Of a stretch of 50,149 bases of DNA, positions 24,851 through 31,883 are shown piece after piece. The notes below the pieces were generated by a model, which saw only the letters and a program-made list of their open reading frames with translations, was not told the origin of the DNA and searched no databases. This stretch comes from Ammonifex sp. (GTDB taxonomy: Bacteria > Bacillota > Desulfotomaculia > Desulfotomaculales > Ammonificaceae), in assembly GCA_003604985.1 (NCBI GenBank), contig QZIW01000087.1:1-50149 (forward strand), given 5' to 3'. The stretch's first letter is position 1. Every line of letters starts with the position of its first letter. The position numbers and the translations under genes were made by a program.

Positions 24851-26146
24851 ATGAACTCACGCAGGGTTTGTATGGAAAGTAAGAGGAACATTCACCTGCC
24901 TTTCCCAAGCACCCATCCACCCGCGCCGAAAGAATGGTTGCGGCGCTCTAGGCGCCGCGGCATTTTTTCACTGCTGGCCCTGCTCGTCCTGGGAGCCGTA
25001 GCGGGGTGCGCCGGCAACAGCAATCCGGCCGGCGGCCAGGCAGGAATCCCCGTAACGGTGGCCAAGGCCGACTTGGGGAGGCTGGGTCATGGAAACCTGC
25101 TTACGGGGAAGATTGCGGCCATTGAAGAGGTAAACCTATCGCCCAAGATCCCCGGGAGGGTGGGGGCAATAACGGTGGATGTCAGCGAGCAAGTGAAGGC
25201 CGGTCAGATACTGCTGTGCCTTGACGCCCCGGAGATCGAGGCGGCGCTCAGGCAAGCGGAAGCGGCGGTGGGAGTTGCGGAAGCCGGGTTGGCACAGGCG
25301 GAACTCGGGGCGCAAAAAGCCGGGGCGGCACTGGACCAGGCACGGGATAGTTTTCGCCTGGCCAAGGCCAATTATGAACGCGGGGAACTGTTGCGTGACG
25401 ATGAAGCCATCTCTCAGGCGGACTTCGAATCGCGGTTCGAACAGCCTTACGTTAACGCCACCGGGGCGCTCAAAACAGCGGAGGCGTCCTACAATCAGGC
25501 GGTCGACCAGAGGGACCACGTCGCGCCGGCACAGCTCAACCAGGCCCGGGCAGCCCTGGCGGTGGCCCGTTCCAACGCTGCAAACACGGTCCTTACTACG
25601 CCCATAAACGGCATTGTTTCCGCGCGGAACGTCGATCCCGGCGAGCTGACCTCCGCGGCGGTACCGGCCATCACCGTTGTGAATATTGACGAGGTAGTGA
25701 CGGAGTGTGGGGTATCGGAGCAGCAAGTGAACCACTTGAAGGCCGGTCAGGAAGTAAAGGTAATGATTCCCGCGCTCGGGGCCGGGCCTTTTCTGGGCCA
25801 AATCCATACGATCAGCCCGGCGGTGGACCCGCGCACGAAAACTTACAGCGTCAAGATCCGGATCGCCAACACCGGTCATTTGTTGAAGCCCGGCATGTTC
25901 GCGGAGATCGACCTGGATGTTGCGGCTGAAGGGCTTCTGGTCCCCTGCAGTGCTGTGGTTACCGAGGATGGGACCACGTCGGTTTTCGTCGTCCGGGAAA
26001 GTAAGGCGGTACTGCACAAGGTCCAAACGGGCCCGTCTGACGGGCGTTACACGATGATCAGGGAAGGGCTTGAACCCGGTGAGAAAGTCGTGGTCTCCGG
26101 GCTGGATAGGATCAAAAACGGTGCGCGGCTGAAAGTCGCGGATTAA
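24851..26146 (+). CDS. efflux adaptor (RND/HlyD-type periplasmic adaptor), lipoprotein
   Basis: A 431 aa membrane-fusion protein. A hydrophobic stretch ending in a lipobox (GAVAGC, Cys at about 55) predicts a lipid anchor. A biotinyl-lipoyl-like half (NLSPKIPGRVGAITV and VKAGQILLCLD), a long Ala/Gln-rich coiled-coil hairpin (about 130-245), the second lipoyl half and beta-barrel domains follow. Partner proteins are the EmrA-like protein and the MFS pump downstream. No RND pump or outer-membrane channel is nearby, as expected for a Gram-positive cell. The first ATG after GAGAGGGAGAATAG is used. Confidence 0.88.
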   Translation: MNSRRVCMESKRNIHLPFPSTHPPAPKEWLRRSRRRGIFSLLALLVLGAVAGCAGNSNPAGGQAGIPVTVAKADLGRLGHGNLLTGKIAAIEEVNLSPKIPGRVGAITVDVSEQVKAGQILLCLDAPEIEAALRQAEAAVGVAEAGLAQAELGAQKAGAALDQARDSFRLAKANYERGELLRDDEAISQADFESRFEQPYVNATGALKTAEASYNQAVDQRDHVAPAQLNQARAALAVARSNAANTVLTTPINGIVSARNVDPGELTSAAVPAITVVNIDEVVTECGVSEQQVNHLKAGQEVKVMIPALGAGPFLGQIHTISPAVDPRTKTYSVKIRIANTGHLLKPGMFAEIDLDVAAEGLLVPCSAVVTEDGTTSVFVVRESKAVLHKVQTGPSDGRYTMIREGLEPGEKVVVSGLDRIKNGARLKVAD

Positions 26147-26266
26147 CTGCGAACGGTTTAACCTGTGATAAAACGCCGGTTTGGTTTTCGGGTCAAGACC
26201 GTATCCACCACCGCGATAGCCGGTGCGAAATGTAGAAGCTAATAAAAGTGGAGGCAGAAGAAAATT

Positions 26267-26929
26267 ATGCCCGGGTCCAAGAGAGTTTTTCTGCTGGTTT
26301 TAATTATAATGTTCGCTACCTTGGCCGCTGTAAGTTTTTATTACTGGTATAACAATGCCCATTACATCAGCACGGAGGACGCTTACCTTGACGGCGCCAT
26401 CTATAAAGCCGGCCCGCAAGTCGGCGGCAGACTTCTGGAAATGCGTGCCGTAGAAGGGAGTAGTGTGGCGGCTGGGGATGTACTTGCCCGCGTCGACGAT
26501 GCATCTCTCCCGTCGGGAGGAAATATCGACCTGACGCTCGTGAAGGCTCCGATAACAGGGGTAGTGCTGAAGGTGCTCAGCCGTCCCGGTGAGGTTGTGG
26601 CGCCGGGCCAGCCGGTGGTAATGCTTGCGGATTTGCGTGACGTTTATCTTACCGTTAACGTTGAGGAAAAGAAAATAAACAGGGTCGAGCTGGGGCAGAG
26701 GGTCACCTTTACCGTGGACGGAATCCCCGGCCGGGAGTTCGCAGGCCGGGTTACTGAGGTTACGGACGCGGTGGCGGCTACGTTTTCGCTCTTGCCCACA
26801 CGGACCACAAGCGGCAGTTTCGTTAAGGTCAGCCAGCGGGTGCCGGTCAAGGTGCACATTGAAAGCGCGAACGGCGCGCCGTTTAGGATCGGGCAGAGCG
26901 CGGTGGTGCGTATTCACCTGCGGAGGTAA
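26267..26929 (+). CDS. EmrA-like adaptor lacking the coiled coil
   Basis: A 220 aa HlyD-family protein with an N-terminal membrane segment (about 6-27), the typical ISTEDAYLDG motif of EmrA-type adaptors, the two lipoyl halves (VGGRLLEMRAVEGSSVAAGDVLARVDD and APITGVVLKV) and a beta-barrel with VRIHL at the end. The alpha-helical hairpin normally placed between the lipoyl halves is missing: they are joined directly by about 15 residues. The family normally bridges the inner-membrane MFS pump to an outer channel, so a short form fits a cell without an outer membrane. Confidence 0.85.
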   Translation: MPGSKRVFLLVLIIMFATLAAVSFYYWYNNAHYISTEDAYLDGAIYKAGPQVGGRLLEMRAVEGSSVAAGDVLARVDDASLPSGGNIDLTLVKAPITGVVLKVLSRPGEVVAPGQPVVMLADLRDVYLTVNVEEKKINRVELGQRVTFTVDGIPGREFAGRVTEVTDAVAATFSLLPTRTTSGSFVKVSQRVPVKVHIESANGAPFRIGQSAVVRIHLRR

Positions 26930-26973
26930 AGGGGGTAGTAAGGAAAGAAGAAGCTCATATCCCGTAGGCGCCT

Positions 26974-27242
26974 TTGCTCGTCCTGCCACTGCGCGGGTTT
27001 GCAGCCATGTTGCAGGCCAGCGCAATGAACGTGGCCATCCCCCGGCTGACGGCGGTTAATCAAAGGGCGCTGAACGGGGTGGGATCTCATGGGATTCATT
27101 CATGAACCAATGACTTGAAGTCCGGCTGTTCACAAACCCGGTTCTATCGGTAAGCACGCTGGCAACCGGCCTTGTTTCCATTGCCCTGTTTGGGGGCGCT
27201 TTTCTCGTCCCGCTTTCCACCCAGGTGGCGCAGGGGTACTAG
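26974..27242 (+). pseudogene. relic of a DHA2-type MFS drug pump
   Basis: Two fragments of an EmrB-like pump remain. The first (26974 to about 27108) reads LLVLPLRGFAAML and then MNVAIPRLTA, matching the first membrane segment of the intact pump (NVALPRMM). The second (27129-27242) reads STLATGLVSIALFGGAFLVPL then STQVAQGY, matching SMASIALFTGIFIVPMFTQ and SVQGY of that pump, and ends at a TAG. The middle is deleted and both parts lack a plausible gene structure. The rest of 26930-27348 holds no gene. Confidence 0.82.
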
Positions 27243-27348
27243 CCGCTACACGCAGGTCGGCATACCGGAGACCCGGTTACGCAGCCCCGGTCTATCCGCC
27301 CTTGTTTCCTAAGGCAAAAGTAAGCACTGTATTGGAGGTCAGGCGGTA

Positions 27349-28980
27349 ATGCGGCACCAACCGGCTGCGGCGGAGTCTACCTCCGCAGAGCGCCTTCCGT
27401 GGGGAGCGCTTTTTGTCCTAATCCTGGGGACGTTCATGGGCGTTTTGGACGGCAGCATCGTCAACGTTGCCCTTCCCCGGATGATGAACATTTTTAACGT
27501 CTCCACCGACCATATTCAATGGGTGCTGACCATTTACATGCTGGTGGGGGGAATGGTTATTCCGGCCTCGGGTTACCTCGCGGACCGGTTCGGGTACAAA
27601 ACGGTTTACTTGGGTTCCTTGGCATTATTTACGGTCACGTCGATGCTATGCGGTATGTCCTGGAGTGCTAATTCGATAATTCTAGCCCGCGGGTTTCAGG
27701 CCATCGGGGGCGGGATGGTGATGCCGATCAGCATGGCGTATGTTTACCGGATCTGGCCCAAAGAAAAGATCGGTATGGCTTTAGGCATTTGGGGCCTGAC
27801 TATGATGGTTGCCCCGACCATTGGACCGACGCTCGGTGGTTATTTGGTTGACTATTTCTCCTGGCGGCTGATTTTTTACATCAACCTTCCGGTTGGTCTT
27901 TTTACTGTCTTGCTTGGTTTGGCTTTATTGAAAGAGACACCCCGGCTTAGCGGGCTCAAGTTGGACTACATCGGACTTGTTCTGGTAAGCGGTGCTTGTT
28001 TTGCGGTTCTGTTTGCGCTGAGCAAAGGACAGGGTTGGGGTTGGACGGCGCAAAGCACGGCAACCCTTTTTGTTTTGGGATTTTTCTGCTTTGTACTTTT
28101 CTTTTTTTGGGAACTGCATGTTCCCCAGCCGGTCATGGATGTTCGACTGCTGCGAAATTCAACATACCTTCTTAGCCTGGCGGCGTCAAGTATGGCTTCG
28201 ATTGCTCTTTTTACCGGGATATTTATCGTTCCCATGTTCACGCAAAGCGTTCAGGGATACTCACCGATGCAGACAGGGCTGATCCTTATGCCCGCCGCCC
28301 TGGTCGCCGGAGGCCTCATGCCTTTAGCCGGAAAGCTATTTGATAAACTGGGTGCAGCGATCTTAGCTTCTTGTGGGTTAGCTCTCGTGGGTGTTATGAC
28401 TTATGTCCTCCATAACATTACGGCAGATATGCCGGTGCGCGACCTACAGTTGTTGTTGTGTTTGCGTAGCGTTGGTTTGGGGTTTTCGATGATGCCGCTG
28501 ATGACAGCCGGAATGAACACCATCCCGGGGCCCATAGTGGCGCAGGCTTCGGCGATGATGAGCGTGGTGCGGCAGGTCGCGGCTTCTTTCGGTATTGCGT
28601 TGGTGACTTACGTTCTCGTTGACCGAACGGCGTTCCATACGGAACGTCTTTCTGAGGCGATAGGGCTGTTGGAACCGCTTGGATACTATCATTATAACCA
28701 AGTTGTGGCAGGTGTATCCGGAATGATAGGACCGACTGCTGCCAATGGGACTACGCCGGGTGTGCTTGCAGGGATGGTCCACAAGCAGGCGGCGGTACTG
28801 GCGGTTGGAGATGCCTTCGTAATAGCCGCTGTGCTGGCGGTGGCGGCTATCCCGCTGGTTTTTGGCCTCACACACGGCAGAATCGAAGCGGCACGCAAGC
28901 GCGAGGAGGAGCGCTTCATTGCCATTCAGCGGGGTGGCGGTTCGATTCATCCGGTGGGTGTTACGGAACAAAGCCACTAG
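27349..28980 (+). CDS. DHA2 family MFS drug efflux transporter (EmrB-like)
   Basis: A 543 aa major-facilitator pump with about 14 membrane segments. It has the N-terminal GTFMGVLDGSIVNVALP motif, GYLADRFGYK (motif A), and the family motif C region GLTMMVAPTIGPTLGGYLVD. It exports lipophilic drugs or other compounds by proton exchange, probably with the upstream adaptors. ATG behind GGAGG. The charged C-terminus ends in the cytoplasm. It is intact, in contrast to the relic just before it. Confidence 0.92.
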   Translation: MRHQPAAAESTSAERLPWGALFVLILGTFMGVLDGSIVNVALPRMMNIFNVSTDHIQWVLTIYMLVGGMVIPASGYLADRFGYKTVYLGSLALFTVTSMLCGMSWSANSIILARGFQAIGGGMVMPISMAYVYRIWPKEKIGMALGIWGLTMMVAPTIGPTLGGYLVDYFSWRLIFYINLPVGLFTVLLGLALLKETPRLSGLKLDYIGLVLVSGACFAVLFALSKGQGWGWTAQSTATLFVLGFFCFVLFFFWELHVPQPVMDVRLLRNSTYLLSLAASSMASIALFTGIFIVPMFTQSVQGYSPMQTGLILMPAALVAGGLMPLAGKLFDKLGAAILASCGLALVGVMTYVLHNITADMPVRDLQLLLCLRSVGLGFSMMPLMTAGMNTIPGPIVAQASAMMSVVRQVAASFGIALVTYVLVDRTAFHTERLSEAIGLLEPLGYYHYNQVVAGVSGMIGPTAANGTTPGVLAGMVHKQAAVLAVGDAFVIAAVLAVAAIPLVFGLTHGRIEAARKREEERFIAIQRGGGSIHPVGVTEQSH

Positions 28981-28981
28981 T

Positions 28982-29001
28982 TAGGAAGAGTGTTTCAAAA
29001 C
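28982..29001. repeat. possible solo end of the MITE family
   Basis: TA followed by GGAAGAGTGTTTCAAAAC, which differs at only one or two positions from the outer end of the 199-bp elements at 29201 and 30433. No opposite end is nearby, so this may be a decayed copy. Confidence 0.35.
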
Positions 29002-29083
29002 TCCAAAACCGTGAGAAACAAGTTCAGTGCTGAAGAAGAGGTAAACAAAAGTTAAAAGGAACTCTCAGAGACCGGCAAAATCA

Positions 29084-29172
29084 GTGGTCGGTCGTCAGTC
29101 GTCTGTCGTAAGAATCCAAAAACTCCCTTCTCTTCTCTCCGACGTCCGACATCCGAATTCTGACGTCTGTTA
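29084..29172. repeat. GTC/GAC periodic intergenic repeat (family B, copy 2)
   Basis: Three tandem 7-bp units GTCGGTC, GTCAGTC and GTCTGTC (29087-29107), then after 35 bp a block GACGTCCGACATCCG and TGACGTCTG (29142-29170). The order and spacing match 6521-6631. Confidence 0.6.
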
Positions 29173-29200
29173 TGTCAGGGTAGTTTGCAGCGGTTTCCTA

Positions 29201-29399
29201 GGAGGCCGTTGCAAAACTGCGCCTGACTTTGTCAGGCTTCCCGTCCGGTGCTCACGTACTACCACGTACGCTCCGCGCCGCCCGGCTTCGCCTTCCGCGT
29301 CATGCTTGTTTTTCGCGGCCTCCAGGGTATCTTCTAAGTTTCACTGTCGAAAACCGTTGGGTATCTTTTTACCGATTAATTTGTTTTGCAACACTCTCC
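29201..29399. mobile_element. MITE-like element, copy 1
   Basis: A 199-bp element with imperfect terminal inverted repeats: GGAGGCCGTTGCAAAAC at the left and, reverse-complemented, GGAGAGTGTTGCAAAAC at the right. It is flanked on both sides by TA, as for IS630/mariner-type targets. It has no coding capacity of its own. The inner part contains CACGTACTACCACGTAC and other small palindromes. Copy 2 at 30433-30631 has exactly the same length, is inverted relative to this one and is about 87% identical by eye. Confidence 0.8.
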
Positions 29400-29436
29400 T
29401 AAAGGTGGGGCGTTGCGTTCTGGAAATAAGTTTTAG

Positions 29437-29465
29437 CCGGCCATGAGAGGAGAGCCGGATTTTTT
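29437..29465 (+). terminator. hairpin with T run just before tagA
   Basis: CCGGC (29437-29441) pairs with GCCGG (29454-29458) around a 12-nt loop, followed by ATTTTTT. It lies 18 bp before the tagA start and could stop read-through from emrB or act as an attenuator. Confidence 0.5.
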
Positions 29466-29482
29466 GGCGAAATTTTAGGCTC

Positions 29483-30220
29483 ATGGATCGCCTCAAGTTC
29501 TTAGGGCTCGACATCGACCCGGTAACTACTCAGGAAGCAACGGTCCGGGTTGCGGCACTGGTTGCCCAAGGAGGAATGCACCAGGTTGTTACGTTAAACC
29601 CGGAATACCTGTACCGTGCCCAGACCGAGCGAGACCTGGGGCAGATTGTGGGGCAAGCGGCGCTGGTTACCGTCGACGGAATAGGCCTTGTGTGGGCTTT
29701 GCGACTAAGCGGTCTTCCGGTTCCCGAAAGGGTAACTGGAATTGATCTTATGTTGGATATCTGCCGCCGGGCCGTCTTTGAGGGATGGCGGGTGTTCTTT
29801 CTGGGGGGCAGGCCGGGCGTCGCCGACGAGGCAGCAGCCCGTCTTTTGCAAGACCTTCCGGGCTTAAGAATTGTTGGCACGCACCATGGTTATTTTTCAC
29901 TGGAAGAGGAACCGGCGGTGCTTGCCAAGGTTAAATCTGCAGCACCGCAGGTCCTTTTTGTCGGACTCGGGGCACCGCGGCAAGAACGATGGATACATGC
30001 AAACCGCCAAACCTTGGCCCCGCTGGTGGCGATAGGTGTAGGCGGCAGCTTTGACGTGGTTTCCGGACGCGTAAAACGGGCACCCGTTTGGATGCGGCGT
30101 CTGGGGCTCGAATGGTTGGGAAGGCTATTACGAGAGCCGTGGCGTTGGCGGCGCATGTTGGTCTTGCCCCTTTTCGCCCTTTACGTTTTGCGGGCAAAGC
30201 TGTTCGGTCCGCCAAAATAG
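29483..30220 (+). CDS. tagA: WecG/TagA/CpsF family N-acetylmannosaminyltransferase
   Basis: A GT26-family glycosyltransferase of 245 aa that adds N-acetylmannosamine to a lipid-linked GlcNAc at the membrane face, the second step of wall teichoic acid or similar polymers. Motifs: TLNPEYLYRA, VDGIGLVWALR (acidic catalytic region), FFLGGRPGVADEAA and FVGLGAPRQERWIHAN with GVGGSFDVVSGRVKRAP. Only the ATG start is supported by homology; the Shine-Dalgarno is weak. It is the sole gene between the two inverted MITE copies. It probably uses the product of the TagO-like enzyme encoded at 39.8 kb. Confidence 0.93.
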   Translation: MDRLKFLGLDIDPVTTQEATVRVAALVAQGGMHQVVTLNPEYLYRAQTERDLGQIVGQAALVTVDGIGLVWALRLSGLPVPERVTGIDLMLDICRRAVFEGWRVFFLGGRPGVADEAAARLLQDLPGLRIVGTHHGYFSLEEEPAVLAKVKSAAPQVLFVGLGAPRQERWIHANRQTLAPLVAIGVGGSFDVVSGRVKRAPVWMRRLGLEWLGRLLREPWRWRRMLVLPLFALYVLRAKLFGPPK

Positions 30221-30432
30221 ACCCGGCGCGGATCGCGCGGGCCCGGCCGGCGGAAGAGATAGGCCGTGATACTATCTGGTAAGGCGCAACTGTAGCCATT
30301 ACTTACGGTTAGCTTTATAGTATTCGAGGAAAGGATAACACCGCGTGAAGGCTTGTGTGCGGGAGTCTGCCGGGACTTAAAACGATTTCCACTGTCCAAA
30401 GAGGCGTGTGGTAAGGGGGAAGACATTGCCCA

Positions 30433-30631
30433 GAAGAGTGTTGCAAAACAAGTTAACCGGTAGAAAGAAACCCATCGGTTTTGGGCAGTCAAACTTAAGA
30501 AAGGCCCCGGAGCCCGCGAAAAACAAGCATGGCGCGGAAGGCGAAGCCGGACGGCGCGGAGCGTACATGGTAGTACGTGAGCACCGGACGGCGAGCCTGA
30601 CAAAGCCAGGCGTAGTTTTGCAGCGGTCTCC
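30433..30631. mobile_element. MITE-like element, copy 2, fused to the csaB 5' end
   Basis: A 199-bp element, the inverted counterpart of copy 1. GAAGAGTGTTGCAAAAC forms the left end and GTTTTGCAGCGGTCTCC the right end. The flanking dinucleotide reads CA on both sides rather than TA, which is a decayed or different target duplication. The right boundary falls within a few bases of the first conserved codons of CsaB. From the bases before it (30221-30432) I see no gene. Confidence 0.78.
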
Positions 30632-31808
30632 CAGGGTAGTCGTTTCGGGGTATTACGGCTTCGGCAATTGCGGCGACGAAGCGATGCTCTTTGCCATCGT
30701 CACCCAGCTCAAAAAAAGGATGCCGGCACTCGAAGTGGTGGTTTTGTCTCGCCGACCGGAGGACACGGCACGGGATTTTGGGGTGGAGGCCATCCCCCGC
30801 CGGGATTTCAGGTTGATCTGGCGGGAACTGAAAAAAGCTGATCTGCTTCTAAGCGGCGGCGGCAGCTTGTTCCAGGATGTGACCAGCCCCCGCAACGTTT
30901 TTTACTACGCTGCAATTATCATCATGGCCAAGCTGCTGGGCAGGAGAATCTGCCTTTACGGCCAGGGTTTGGGCCCTTTAAAACGCCGTATCAGCAGGTA
31001 TCTTGTTCGGCGGGTGGCGAATTGGGCGGACGTTATCACCCTTCGTGACGAAGGTTCGCTGGAAGAGCTGAGGGCGCTTGGGGTTGGGCGGCGGGTTTTT
31101 GTGACAACCGATCCGGTCCTCGGGCTTGAAGCGGAATCGGCCGACCGGGAGCGTGGGCGCGCGCTTCTTGCCGCTGCCGGCATTGAAACAGGGCCTGAAA
31201 GCAGCACGCCGGCACCCGGTGATGAGGCCGGCAGGCGAAGGGAACAGCAACAGGCCACGGCCACTCGCAGCCCTCTGGCCGGGGTGTCGTTAAGACCATG
31301 GCCGCACCTCCGGCAGTCCGTAACCGCGGTGGCACAGACGGCGGATCGAATGAAGGCCCAGGGGTGGCAAGTGGTTCTTATCCCACTCCAGGCAAGCGAT
31401 CTCCAAATTCTGAACCAAGTCCGGGAAACGATGCGGCAGCCGGCCGTGATTCTGGAAAATATCAGGGGTTTTCGCGATCTGATGGCTGTCATGGCCCACC
31501 TGGATTTCGGCTTGGGAATGCGGCTGCACTTTTTGATTTTTGCGGCGTTGTTCGGCGTACCGGCCGTTGGGCTGGGATATGACCCCAAAGTCGGGCGGTT
31601 TATGGACCAGATTGGGTTACCGGCAATTCCCCTGGCCGAGGTGAACGAAGAAGTGTTAAGCCGCACCGCCGGGGGCCTTCTCGACAGTCTCGACGCCACG
31701 CGCGCGCAGGTTGGGGAGCGGGTTCGCCAACTTAAGGCGCGCGCCGAAGCAAATGCTGATTTAGTCGCTGACCTTCTGAGTAAGACAGGAAGGCGCGGTA
31801 TTTCATGA
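30567..31808 (+). CDS. csaB: polysaccharide pyruvyl transferase CsaB
   Basis: Adds pyruvate ketals from PEP to the secondary cell-wall polymer, making the ligand for S-layer homology domains. The conserved protein begins at about 30636 (VVVSGYYGFGNCGDEAML) and includes LLLSGGGSLFQD, YGQGLGPL and a C-terminal FGLGMRLHFLIFA. A low-complexity Pro/Gln/Arg-rich insert sits at about 31190-31260. The reading frame upstream is MITE sequence back to GTG 30408. I place the start at ATG 30567, which has GGAG 5 nt upstream inside the MITE; TTG 30618 is the other option. So the N-terminus is transposon-derived. Confidence 0.88.
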   Translation: MVVREHRTASLTKPGVVLQRSPRVVVSGYYGFGNCGDEAMLFAIVTQLKKRMPALEVVVLSRRPEDTARDFGVEAIPRRDFRLIWRELKKADLLLSGGGSLFQDVTSPRNVFYYAAIIIMAKLLGRRICLYGQGLGPLKRRISRYLVRRVANWADVITLRDEGSLEELRALGVGRRVFVTTDPVLGLEAESADRERGRALLAAAGIETGPESSTPAPGDEAGRRREQQQATATRSPLAGVSLRPWPHLRQSVTAVAQTADRMKAQGWQVVLIPLQASDLQILNQVRETMRQPAVILENIRGFRDLMAVMAHLDFGLGMRLHFLIFAALFGVPAVGLGYDPKVGRFMDQIGLPAIPLAEVNEEVLSRTAGGLLDSLDATRAQVGERVRQLKARAEANADLVADLLSKTGRRGIS

Positions 31809-31823
31809 CCGGTTGCGACAAAG

Positions 31824-31853
31824 GGGTTTCAAAGGCGCCGGCCTTGAAAACCC
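31824..31853. terminator. hairpin between convergent csaB and ligase genes
   Basis: GGGTTTCAAAGG (31824-31835) and CCTTGAAAACCC (31842-31853) form an imperfect stem between the two stop codons. There is no T run on the + strand, so bidirectional termination is only a suggestion. Confidence 0.4.
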
Positions 31854-31883
31854 GTATTCCTTGGCCCCGCCGGTTGCGGCAGG

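Noticed and set aside
25136-26026. Long minus-strand ORF opposite the efflux adaptor
   Set aside because: It is a shadow frame due to GC codon bias; the plus-strand product is a clear adaptor protein.
30408-30566. Long N-terminal extension of CsaB from GTG 30408
   Set aside because: This stretch is mostly MITE sequence, shared with non-coding DNA at 29201-29399, so it is not an ancestral protein part.
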